Part shown: piece by piece, positions 25,420 to 33,413 of the stretch
How positions within the stretch are numbered: the first letter of the stretch is position 1
Layout: each line of letters opens with the position of its first letter
Source of the DNA: CADEGL01 sp050180485
Lineage (GTDB): Bacteria; Pseudomonadota; Alphaproteobacteria; CADEGL01
Assembly (NCBI GenBank): GCA_050180485.1
Contig: JBFXED010000004.1
Location: forward strand, 81,872-145,871
DNA: 64,000 bases
Direction of reading: 5' to 3'
Position numbers and translations under genes: made by a program
Notes under the pieces: generated by a model
What the model saw: the letters and a program-made list of their open reading frames with translations, nothing else
What the model was told of the DNA's origin: nothing
The model's database searches: none

Positions 25420-26055
25420 CTACAGATGGCTGGCCACCGATCCGAGCCCGGCCAGGATCAAGGCCACCGCCCAGATGAGGTCCAGGTTGATCCAGCCGCG
25501 GCGCAGGAACGCGACCCCGATCCACCGGTACACGGCAAAGGCCACGATCCCGGCCACGGCCAGCATGGATGCGGTGTGGATGCCCACAGCCAGAAGCGCG
25601 GTTCCCAGATCGTCCGCCGCAGGCATATACCCCGCGTGATGATGTCCGCCCTTCCCCATGCGCAGCAAAACAGGCAGCAGCATGGCCCCGGCACCGTGGC
25701 CGGTCGCCATCAGGAACGACCATAGCGTCAGCCCGCCGAAGCCCACGCGCATCCCAACACGCGCCCGATGCCGCGCGGTGAGCCGCCAGATCCCCAATCC
25801 AACCAGCAACAGCGCCGCCGCGACGTCGAGCACGGCGGGCGCCACCATGGGCGTCAGCAGAACCAGCACGAATGCGACCAGGGTCACCGAAAGCGCGTGG
25901 CCGAGACCGATGGGCACGAGCGCCGCGAACACGGCGCCTGCCCTCTTCTCCTGCAGGCCGAGCGCAACCGCGAACAGCCAACCCATGGCCGGGTTGACGC
26001 CGTGGAACGCGCCCAGCCCGGCCAGCGCCGCCCAGGTCCAGACCGGTTCGGTCAC
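25420..26055 (-). CDS. Polytopic membrane protein near methanethiol oxidase
   Basis: The protein has 211 residues and about six hydrophobic segments. The N-terminus has GAFHGVNPAMGWLFA, and a loop has the metal-coordinating-looking cluster MGKGGHHHAGYMP. The general look (HGxNPAMGW, a His-rich loop) recalls nickel/cobalt exporters of the NicO/RcnA-like group, but identity is not certain. It starts 6 bp after the methanethiol oxidase stop, so it is surely co-transcribed; roles as a metal supplier (MtoX is a copper enzyme) or product exporter are inference. Confidence 0.65.
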   Translation of the reverse strand: MTEPVWTWAALAGLGAFHGVNPAMGWLFAVALGLQEKRAGAVFAALVPIGLGHALSVTLVAFVLVLLTPMVAPAVLDVAAALLLVGLGIWRLTARHRARVGMRVGFGGLTLWSFLMATGHGAGAMLLPVLLRMGKGGHHHAGYMPAADDLGTALLAVGIHTASMLAVAGIVAFAVYRWIGVAFLRRGWINLDLIWAVALILAGLGSVASHL

Positions 26056-26061
26056 GCCGCG

Positions 26062-27453
26062 TTACGGATAGCAGTAGGTATCAGACGAGGCGTCACCGCC
26101 CTGCAAGCGAATCTGATGCGGCCGCTCGCCAGCCACGGTCTCCAGGAAGAAATCGGGATCGAGTTTCATGCCGCCCTTGGGATCGACATCGACCTTCACC
26201 ATCCAGCCCTTGATGCCCTCGGGATAGAACTGCTCGTCCCAGGCTTTGTAGAGCGAGTTGGTGAAATAGATGCGCCGTCCGTCGCGGCTCAGCTCGACCA
26301 TTTGCGGGCCGCCGTTCACCTTGCCCGATTTCGGGTGCGGGGTGCGCCGGACGATGCCGCCGATATGGACCGAGCCGACATGCTTGGGCTTGAACGGATC
26401 GCTGACGTCATACTGACGCAATTCACCTGTCGCCCAGCACGAGACGTAGAGGAAGCGGTCATCCAGCGACAGATTGATGTCGGTGATGATCGGCGGCACC
26501 GCCTTGAAACCCTTGAGCAGTGGCGGCAACTGATCCGGTTCGGCGGGCTCCGGCGGAATCTCGATCACCTTGCGCACGGCGTAGGAACCGTTCTTCTCCT
26601 TGTGCCAAAGCCAGACCGATCCCGTGAGGTCCTTGGTGCTGACCACGACGCCGACGAACCCATAGGTCTTCGTCGGATCGCGCGCCTGGCGCAGTTCCAG
26701 CACCATCTGGTGCTCGGCACCCAGATCTATGCTCTGGACATGCTTCCGGCGCCGCAGATCCCAGACATGCAGGGCATGGCCGTATTTGCCGCCGAGCAGA
26801 AGCTCGGGCACCACGCCGTCCTCGATCATGTTGGGCGTGCCCCATTCGCTGGTGATCTGGGTGTCATGCCCCAGATGCCAGGCGAAGTCGTAGGCCAGTT
26901 GCTGCGGCCCGCGATCCATCTCCCATTGGCCCAGCACGCCGAAATCGTCATGGTCCATGAGGAAAATTCCACCCGGCCCCTCGCCGCTCGGCGCGCCGAG
27001 CGCGCTGCCATAGATACCTTCGGGACCGCAATGGAGCGTATGCGGGCGCGAATATCCGGCGCGCTTGGCCAGATCGCTGGGCTCGATCACCTTGACCAGC
27101 TTCGGCTGATGCGGATCGGCCTTTACGTCCAGGATGTGGATGCGCGACGAACGGATGCCCGGCACCACCAGATAGCGGCGCTCCACATGCGGATGCGGCG
27201 CATAGGGGCACAGCGCGGAGCTGCAGGCGTTCCAGCTGAAATGATGCAGTTCGTCCCCGAGGTTCGGCATTTCCGTGCGGCCGACCAACGTGCCGTAGGT
27301 GGAGGATTTGGGATCGAGATCAACGACGCCCATGGCATCGGGCTTCTTGCCCGCCACGTTGAAGATCGCGACGTAGCCGAGCTTCTCGGCCGGCGCCTGC
27401 ATCGCCATGCGCGGCGATGTGTAGAACGTGGGGTCTGGTTTCCAACTGGGCAT
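26062..27453 (-). CDS. mtoX: Methanethiol oxidase / selenium-binding protein 56 family
   Basis: The protein has 463 residues. It begins MPSWKPDPTFYTSP and carries SBP56 landmarks: HFSWNACSSALCPY, HPHVERRYLVVPG, SRPHTLHCGPEGIYGSALG and EWGTPNMIEDG. Proteins of this family in bacteria oxidise methanethiol to H2S, formaldehyde and H2O2, with copper. The Cys of the ACSS motif is conserved. Known operons include sco/mauG genes; here the next gene is an unrelated membrane protein. There is no signal peptide in the chosen start, although family members can be periplasmic. The soeABC sulfite dehydrogenase operon nearby fits oxidation of the released sulfur. Confidence 0.88.
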   Translation of the reverse strand: MPSWKPDPTFYTSPRMAMQAPAEKLGYVAIFNVAGKKPDAMGVVDLDPKSSTYGTLVGRTEMPNLGDELHHFSWNACSSALCPYAPHPHVERRYLVVPGIRSSRIHILDVKADPHQPKLVKVIEPSDLAKRAGYSRPHTLHCGPEGIYGSALGAPSGEGPGGIFLMDHDDFGVLGQWEMDRGPQQLAYDFAWHLGHDTQITSEWGTPNMIEDGVVPELLLGGKYGHALHVWDLRRRKHVQSIDLGAEHQMVLELRQARDPTKTYGFVGVVVSTKDLTGSVWLWHKEKNGSYAVRKVIEIPPEPAEPDQLPPLLKGFKAVPPIITDINLSLDDRFLYVSCWATGELRQYDVSDPFKPKHVGSVHIGGIVRRTPHPKSGKVNGGPQMVELSRDGRRIYFTNSLYKAWDEQFYPEGIKGWMVKVDVDPKGGMKLDPDFFLETVAGERPHQIRLQGGDASSDTYCYP

Positions 27454-27600
27454 GCGTGAGCTCCCCTATTTTTATCCCCGGTTCCAGTTATCAAACTAAG
27501 CTTTCCGGGTCGCGAGACAACCGGGCAAATCGTCCCATCGCGATTGCGTGTCCGACCGCCTCGCGCCTATTCTTCGCGCGCCTTTTCTCCGCGGATTTCC

Positions 27601-28410
27601 ATGACCGACGCGCCCAAAGCCCAAATTGACCGTCTGCTCCGGATCATGGCGCGGTTGCGCGATCCCGAGCGCGGCTGCCCCTGGGACGTAAAGCAGGATT
27701 TCGCGACCATCGCGCCCTATACGATCGAGGAAGCCTACGAGGTCGCCGACGCCATCGAGCGGCGCGACATGAGCGCCTTGCGCGAGGAGCTGGGCGATCT
27801 GTTGCTGCAAGTCGTCTTCCACGCTCGCATGGCCGAGGAAGCCGGACATTTCGACTTCGACGCCGTCGCGCGCGCGATCTCCGACAAGATGGTCGAGCGT
27901 CACCCCCACGTCTTCGGCGATACCAAAGTCGCCTCCGCCGAGGCGCAGACTATGGCATGGGAAGACCGCAAGGCGGCCGAGCGCAAAGCCAAGTCGAGCG
28001 TCGAGGGCACGCTCGATGGCGTGCCTCTCGCCCTGCCCGCCTTGACACGCGCCGAGAAACTTCAGAAGCGCGCCGCGCGCGTCGGTTTCGACTGGCATGA
28101 TCTCGGTCCCGTCTTCGCGAAGATCGCGGAGGAGATGGGCGAGCTGAAGCACGAGGTCGAAGCCGGCACGCCCAAGGCGCGGCTTCAGGACGAGTTGGGT
28201 GACGTGTTGTTCGCGGTCGCCAACCTGGCGCGCTGGCTTAAGGTCGATCCCGAAGCGGCATTGCGCGACACCAACGCCAAGTTCGAACGACGCTTCCGCC
28301 GCGTCGAGGAACTCTTGCGCCAGATTGGCAAGACACCGGAAGAATCCAATCTCGAGGAGATGGATCGTCTGTGGAACGCGGCGAAGAAGGAAGAACCGGG
28401 GCGCGGCTAA
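27601..28410 (+). CDS. mazG: Nucleoside triphosphate pyrophosphohydrolase MazG
   Basis: The protein has 269 residues with two MazG domains. The first includes PWDVKQDFATIAPYTIEEAYEVADAIE, with EExxE and the downstream LREELGDLLLQVVFH (ExxD helix). The second (from about 150) has KIAEEMGELKHEVEAG and DELGDVLFAVANLARW. It hydrolyses non-canonical or excess NTPs to NMP and pyrophosphate. It converges on the large exported protein, the stop codons overlapping. Confidence 0.95.
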   Translation: MTDAPKAQIDRLLRIMARLRDPERGCPWDVKQDFATIAPYTIEEAYEVADAIERRDMSALREELGDLLLQVVFHARMAEEAGHFDFDAVARAISDKMVERHPHVFGDTKVASAEAQTMAWEDRKAAERKAKSSVEGTLDGVPLALPALTRAEKLQKRAARVGFDWHDLGPVFAKIAEEMGELKHEVEAGTPKARLQDELGDVLFAVANLARWLKVDPEAALRDTNAKFERRFRRVEELLRQIGKTPEESNLEEMDRLWNAAKKEEPGRG

Positions 28411-30119
28411 TTCGCGTTCCACAGTGTGATGAATTCGCCGAAGGCTCCGACCGGCCCGCGCTGCGCACATCGGGCGGCCATGGATTTCAGGATCGAGTCC
28501 GCTGGCATGCTTTCGGCCTCGGCTTTCGCGCGCGCCACAATCTCGGGCCCGGCCTCCGTGCCCAATTCGCAAAGCGCCTGCAAGATTGGTTTGGCCGCAC
28601 CTGGAGGCGCCGCCATGGCCGCGTCCTTTAACCCCGTCACGCCCTTCGGCCCCAGGAAAAACAACATCTGCCGCGCGGCGTTGAACCGCGCGTGATCCGC
28701 GCCGTCCGGCGGTGCCCTCAGGATTGCCATCAGCCGCTGAAACGCCTCGGCATCGCCCGTCCGTGCAAGCTGGACGTCGCAAAACAGCGTGGTGAACGGC
28801 CTGGTCTCAGCGCCCGCGCCGGCGCAACGCTTGCGAAGCGCAGGCACAACATCCGGCGGAATGACGCGCACACTGGCGATCACCGCCGCCGCGTTTTCCA
28901 AGGTCCCGTTTTTATTCTTTGCACCGGGAGAATCGGCGTCCGCGAAGAGGCGGAGAATGACCCCACTGGCCTCCGGCGCCGCGGCCACGACCATGATGTA
29001 CCCGCCGATAGGGTAAACACCGAAAATCTCCTGGCGCAGAATTTTACCCAGATGATCGTCATATTTTTTGACAAACGCGGACGCATAGGACGGCCCGTAA
29101 ACCGAAGCTGCCATGGCCGCCGTGTCGAATAGAATACCGATGGCGAAACCTGGCCTCGGCTCCGGCGATCCCGTGACGAAGTTGCCCAACCCCGGGGCGC
29201 GTTTTTCCAGCAACTCCCGTTTCTTAGCCTCATCGTCACTCAGCGGATTTACAGGCTCATCGAGCGCCTGCATGAGGGCCGGAAAGAGCACATCGGCGCC
29301 GGCGGGAATCGCTGCGGCTGCAAACGCCCCTGCCCGTCGCCGCTCGCTTTCAGGTGCGGTTGCGAAGCCGGTTGCGAGTAAAGCCGCAGCCACCAGCGCG
29401 CCGGTCGGCTGGCGCAAGGCAGTGCGCTTTACGTTGGAAAAATTTGCGAAAACGACGCGGCGATTTAACAAATTGAGCACGGCGGCTCGCGTCGTCGGAT
29501 CATCCGATGTCAGCGCACGAACAAGATCGCGGTCGTCGCTGGGGTCGGATTCGCGCCACCCGCCTTTCCACACCGTCGGGTTGAACCGCGGCAGCCCGAA
29601 CGCCGACCAAATCTGCTCCGAAGACGTAAATGTCCCGGGTGGCAGAATGAACTGGCCGCTGGTGCTATCCCGCAAGCCGTCCTGTGTGACGACATAGCGG
29701 GCTGAAGGTGCTGCGATTTTTTCCACCGAAACGCAAATCCCGCGTACGGCATCCGAATCGTAGGGCTCCCTCGGAAAGGGTGTGTAGCGATAAGCCCAAC
29801 CCAGCGACGCAACCTTGCCGGGACCGTGTGCGTTCTTAATCAGTTCGACGCAGCGCGCCTCGTCTTCCACCGCGGCATATCGGTTTACGCCGTATTGGGT
29901 TTCCCGTTCGACGATGCCGAACGATCGGCTGCGCGCGGCTTCATAGACAAAATCAGCTTCAGGCGAACGGTCTCGCGGCATCCGCTCGATAAAGACACCG
30001 AATTTGGGATCGGCGACGGCGGGAATATTTGTGGGAGCCGTCTGCGCGGCCGCCACCGAGACCAGCGCGAACAGCCCCGCCACCGCTGCCAGAGCAAAAT
30101 GGCGGGGCCGAAGGCGCAT
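28407..30119 (-). CDS. Large exported protein of unknown function
   Basis: The protein has 570 residues. A signal peptide (MRLRPRHFALAAVAGLFALVSVAAAQ) directs it out. The mature protein is mostly helical, with repeated Ala-rich helix pairs (about 200-560) that suggest alpha-solenoid or HEAT-like packing, and it ends FGEFITLWNAN. I recognise no family. Base composition looks slightly less GC-rich than its neighbours in several stretches (for example near 29440-29480), which could hint at transfer. It is the largest unknown in the window and its location suggests the periplasm. Confidence 0.8.
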   Translation of the reverse strand: MRLRPRHFALAAVAGLFALVSVAAAQTAPTNIPAVADPKFGVFIERMPRDRSPEADFVYEAARSRSFGIVERETQYGVNRYAAVEDEARCVELIKNAHGPGKVASLGWAYRYTPFPREPYDSDAVRGICVSVEKIAAPSARYVVTQDGLRDSTSGQFILPPGTFTSSEQIWSAFGLPRFNPTVWKGGWRESDPSDDRDLVRALTSDDPTTRAAVLNLLNRRVVFANFSNVKRTALRQPTGALVAAALLATGFATAPESERRRAGAFAAAAIPAGADVLFPALMQALDEPVNPLSDDEAKKRELLEKRAPGLGNFVTGSPEPRPGFAIGILFDTAAMAASVYGPSYASAFVKKYDDHLGKILRQEIFGVYPIGGYIMVVAAAPEASGVILRLFADADSPGAKNKNGTLENAAAVIASVRVIPPDVVPALRKRCAGAGAETRPFTTLFCDVQLARTGDAEAFQRLMAILRAPPDGADHARFNAARQMLFFLGPKGVTGLKDAAMAAPPGAAKPILQALCELGTEAGPEIVARAKAEAESMPADSILKSMAARCAQRGPVGAFGEFITLWNAN

Positions 30120-30133
30120 GGGCCGAATTCCGC

Positions 30134-31015
30134 TTACGCTTTGTTCAGCAGATTATAGAGGCTCGACGTGTCCCAGCGCTTGCCGCCGCGGGCTTGGATC
30201 TGCGCGTAGAACTGATCGACCAAAGCCGTCACGGGCAAGCGCGCGCCGTTGCGTTTGGCTTCCTCCAGGCAGATGCCCAAATCCTTGCGCATCCAGTCGA
30301 CCGCGAAGCCGAACTCGAACTTATCCGCGATCATGGTCTTGCCGCGGTTCTCCATCTGCCAGGATTGGGCCGCGCCCTTGGAAATCACCTCGATTACCTT
30401 CTCGCAATCGAGCCCGGCCTTCATGCCGAAGTTGAGCCCTTCGGAGAGCGCCTGCACGAGGCCGGCAATACAGATCTGGTTGACCATCTTGGTGAGCTGG
30501 CCTGCTCCCGCTTTGCCCATCAACGTGACGGCTTTGCCGTAGCAGGCCATGACCGGCTTGGCCTTCTCGAAGGGTGCGGATTCGCCGCCGCACATGACGG
30601 TGAGAGCAGCGTTCTGCGCGCCCGCCTGCCCGCCCGAGACGGGCGCGTCGATGACGGAGAGGCCGAGCTTCTTACCCTCGGTCTCCAGCTCGCGCGCGAG
30701 GTCGGCGGACGCCGTCGTGTGGTCGACGAAGATCGCGCCCTTCGACATGCCGGCGAAGGCGCCGTCCTTGCCGTAGACCACGCTGCGCACGTCGTTGTCG
30801 TTGCCAACGCAGGCGAACACCATGTCCTGGCCCTTGGCGGCCTCGGCGGGGGTCGCGGCGGTCTTGCCCTTGTGCTGCTTGGCCCAGTCTTGCGCCTTCG
30901 CACCGCTGCGGTTGTAGACCGTCACGCTGTGGCCCTTGGCGGCCAAGTGACCGGCCATCGGGAAGCCCATGACTCCTAGGCCCAGGAAGGCGACCTTGTA
31001 TGATTGCGTGCTCAT
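30134..31015 (-). CDS. 3-hydroxyisobutyrate dehydrogenase/tartronate-semialdehyde reductase family
   Basis: The protein has 293 residues. The Rossmann motif is AFLGLGVMGFPMAGHL, the substrate-binding loop is DAPVSGGQAGA, and the catalytic Lys is in GAGQLTKMVNQ. This family reduces beta-hydroxyacids or tartronate semialdehyde with NAD(P)H. It starts 65 bp after the soeC stop and may be read with it, although the link to sulfur metabolism is not obvious. Glyoxylate or 3-hydroxy acid metabolism is the likely role. Confidence 0.9.
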   Translation of the reverse strand: MSTQSYKVAFLGLGVMGFPMAGHLAAKGHSVTVYNRSGAKAQDWAKQHKGKTAATPAEAAKGQDMVFACVGNDNDVRSVVYGKDGAFAGMSKGAIFVDHTTASADLARELETEGKKLGLSVIDAPVSGGQAGAQNAALTVMCGGESAPFEKAKPVMACYGKAVTLMGKAGAGQLTKMVNQICIAGLVQALSEGLNFGMKAGLDCEKVIEVISKGAAQSWQMENRGKTMIADKFEFGFAVDWMRKDLGICLEEAKRNGARLPVTALVDQFYAQIQARGGKRWDTSSLYNLLNKA

Positions 31016-31079
31016 GGTTCTCCCCTGCGATTTCCGTTTTGTAGCGGCATGTTAGCGGTGCGTATTGAGACGGACAACC

Positions 31080-32030
31080 TCACGCGGCCGAAGCACCGTA
31101 ATAGAGCGTCACGGCGTGGCGCGCCTCGGCGAAGAAGAGCCAGCGCTCGATCACCACGCCAAGCGCCACGCAGAGCACGGCAAGGATGGAAGCGGCGGAG
31201 GCCAAGATACCCGGGGGCATCAGTGCGATGATGAGTGCAAGGACGAGAGGAACGATGAACGCGAGCACGAGCGCGATCCGGCGCAGCTTGACCGCATGTT
31301 TGCGCGCGATGTGGTAGCCCATTTCTCGCTGCAGGTAGTTCTCCGAAGTATGCGGCGGCTCGAGCAGCCGGACCTTGCCAAGATGGCCAAGGCCGGTCGC
31401 CGACTCGATGGTGGCCGCGCCAGGCTCCGTGTCGATGAAGCGCCAATAGGCCCGCTTGAGGAGCCACGCGGCCAAGATCGCGACCGGTGTCAGTACCGCC
31501 AGGGCGGGCAGCGCATGACCGAACCCGACCACGAGCGCTTCCAAGAGGATCGCGCCCGTCATCAGCGACAGGGCCAAGTAGTTCGGCACCACCCAGCGGT
31601 TGTTCCAGCGCCGGATCGGCTTCAGCGAGGCGTAGATCATGCCCGTGCAGATCACCGTGACGACGCACATCGCAGCGGTGGCCAGGCCCGCCAGCGTCCA
31701 AGGCCCGTCCGTCCGTCCCTCCACCACCCAGCCATAGGCAAAGGCCAGCGCGACCGGGTAGGTCACGAGCGCGGCGACGCCCTCGCGCGACAGCCACGAG
31801 GAACGCCACTGGCTGATCGCACGCCAGGCGCGCTCGGGATGGCCGAGATGGAAGGTGGACGAGAGCAGCCCCGCGGTCGCCAACCCCAGCGCCAGCGCGA
31901 AGCCCGCGCCGCCCAGCCACGGATCGGCCGGCAGAAGCCCCGCCGCCCCCGCCAACGCGAGCAGGAACAGGAGCCCATAGCCTGCGCCCGAAGCCGTGGT
32001 GAAGAAGATGATCGAATAGGCGGGATGCAT
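31080..32030 (-). CDS. soeC: Sulfite dehydrogenase membrane anchor SoeC (DmsC family)
   Basis: The protein has 316 residues with eight predicted transmembrane segments. It starts MHPAYSIIFFTTASGAGYGLLFLL, as DmsC/SoeC proteins do, with STFHLGHPERAWRA the conserved quinone-linked loop. It anchors the cytoplasmic SoeAB heterodimer and delivers electrons from sulfite oxidation to the quinone pool. It is the third Soe subunit, downstream of a TPR protein, in the same operon. A longer reading from 32309 overlaps that gene and has a non-conserved N-terminus. Confidence 0.88.
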   Translation of the reverse strand: MHPAYSIIFFTTASGAGYGLLFLLALAGAAGLLPADPWLGGAGFALALGLATAGLLSSTFHLGHPERAWRAISQWRSSWLSREGVAALVTYPVALAFAYGWVVEGRTDGPWTLAGLATAAMCVVTVICTGMIYASLKPIRRWNNRWVVPNYLALSLMTGAILLEALVVGFGHALPALAVLTPVAILAAWLLKRAYWRFIDTEPGAATIESATGLGHLGKVRLLEPPHTSENYLQREMGYHIARKHAVKLRRIALVLAFIVPLVLALIIALMPPGILASAASILAVLCVALGVVIERWLFFAEARHAVTLYYGASAA

Positions 32031-32034
32031 GACT

Positions 32035-32676
32035 CTAACCCTCGCAGCGCGGCGAGGTGACGATGAACTGCATCGATTCTTTCGCGCGGCCCTCCTCGAC
32101 CTTGTCGATGATCTTCTTGGCGAGCGGGCAAGCCTTGTCGAACTGCTTCTCGTCGTAATAGGCGTCGGCCAGAAGGCGCTGCGCCTTGATCTGGTCCGCC
32201 GGATCGCCCTCGGCCGCAGCACCGCGCTCCAAGATCGGGATGGCCTCCGGAATCCGCTTCGTGACCACCAGGAAACGGCCGTAATCGGCCAGAAGTCCGG
32301 CCGAGGCATCGGGCAAGCCGGCGCCCTTCTTGAACATGGCCTCGGCTTCCGCGGGCTTACGGTCGCGCGCGATCAGCACGAGCGCGAAGCCGCGATAGGT
32401 CTCGGCATACTCGGGATCGAGCACCCAAGCCTGGTTGAAGCGGCGCATGGCCGGGCCATAGTCGCGCTTCTCGAAGGATTGGAAGCCGCGCGCCACGGCC
32501 TCCTGCGCGCCCGACTTGCGCGTATAGCCGCTGGCGATCACCGAATCGATGAACTTCTGGTCGTCCTGCTTCACCCCGCCATACATGGGCCGCTCGTTGG
32601 GCGGAATGGACTGGGAAGCGGCGGGCAGCGTCCACGCCAAGAGCGCGAACAGCGCAAGCACAAAGCGTCTCGTCAC
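32035..32676 (-). CDS. Exported TPR-like protein inside the soe operon
   Basis: The protein has 213 residues starting with GTG. The signal peptide runs through PAASQ (about residue 20). The mature part carries two or three tetratricopeptide-like units (ARGFQSFEKRDYGPAMRRFNQAWVLDPEYAETYRGFALV; later PILERGAAAEGDPADQIKAQRLLADAYYDEKQF). Its GTG overlaps the soeB stop by one or more bases (GTGA), so it is translationally coupled. A TPR periplasmic protein between soeB and soeC is not part of the standard soeABC arrangement. It could help assembly of the complex; the role is unknown. Confidence 0.8.
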   Translation of the reverse strand: MTRRFVLALFALLAWTLPAASQSIPPNERPMYGGVKQDDQKFIDSVIASGYTRKSGAQEAVARGFQSFEKRDYGPAMRRFNQAWVLDPEYAETYRGFALVLIARDRKPAEAEAMFKKGAGLPDASAGLLADYGRFLVVTKRIPEAIPILERGAAAEGDPADQIKAQRLLADAYYDEKQFDKACPLAKKIIDKVEEGRAKESMQFIVTSPRCEG

Positions 32677-33413
32677 GACAGCATCCGGTCGATCCAGCCG
32701 AGCAGGCCCTTGGCCTCGCCCGCCACGGTATCGAGCTGAGTGCCGCAGCCGACCGAACCGGCCACATCCTTGCGCGGGCGCGGCGGCAGATACTTGTTGA
32801 CCGGCTTGTAGCCCATCTCCGGCATCAGATCGTAGCCGCCGCGCGCGGCGACCAGCTTGGAAACATCGGATTCGGGATCGCCCAGGTCGCCGAAATGCCG
32901 CGCGCCCGCGGGGCAGGTCGAGACACAGGCCGGCGTACGGTCGATCTCCTGCAAATTCTCGTTGTAGATGCGGTCGATGCACAGGGTGCATTTCTTCATC
33001 ACCCCTTCGCGCTGGTCGTATTCGCGCGCACCATAGGGGCAGGCCCACGAGCACAGCTTGCAGCCGATGCACAGGCTTTCGTCGACCAGCACGATGCCGT
33101 CCTCGGGCCGCTTGTAGGACGCGCCGGTCGGACAGACGGTGACGCAGGCAGGCTCCGCGCAATGCAGGCACGAGCGCGGGAAGTGCACGGTGCGCGAACG
33201 CGCCCCCTCGCCCGCCTCGAAGGCATGCACGCGGTTGAACCACACGCCCATGGGATCGGAATCGTAAGGCCGCTCGTCGGTCAGCGGCGCCATGTGGCCG
33301 CCGGTGTTCCATTCTTTGCAGTTCACCGCGCAGGCCTGACAGCCGACGCAGGTGTCCAAGTCGATGACCAGGCCCAGCTTCTTGCCGGTGGCGGCGCGCG
33401 GCAGGCTGGTCAT
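32673..33413 (-). CDS. soeB: Sulfite dehydrogenase iron-sulfur subunit SoeB
   Basis: The protein has 246 residues with four ferredoxin-type cysteine clusters: CVGCQACAVNC, CLHCAEPACVTVCP, CIGCKLCSWACP and CTLC…CVSTCP, the pattern of DmsB/PsrB/SoeB electron-transfer subunits with four [4Fe-4S] clusters. It has no signal peptide, consistent with a cytoplasmic-facing complex. It overlaps soeA by 4 bp (ATGA) and the TPR gene at its stop. Confidence 0.92.
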   Translation of the reverse strand: MTSLPRAATGKKLGLVIDLDTCVGCQACAVNCKEWNTGGHMAPLTDERPYDSDPMGVWFNRVHAFEAGEGARSRTVHFPRSCLHCAEPACVTVCPTGASYKRPEDGIVLVDESLCIGCKLCSWACPYGAREYDQREGVMKKCTLCIDRIYNENLQEIDRTPACVSTCPAGARHFGDLGDPESDVSKLVAARGGYDLMPEMGYKPVNKYLPPRPRKDVAGSVGCGTQLDTVAGEAKGLLGWIDRMLS

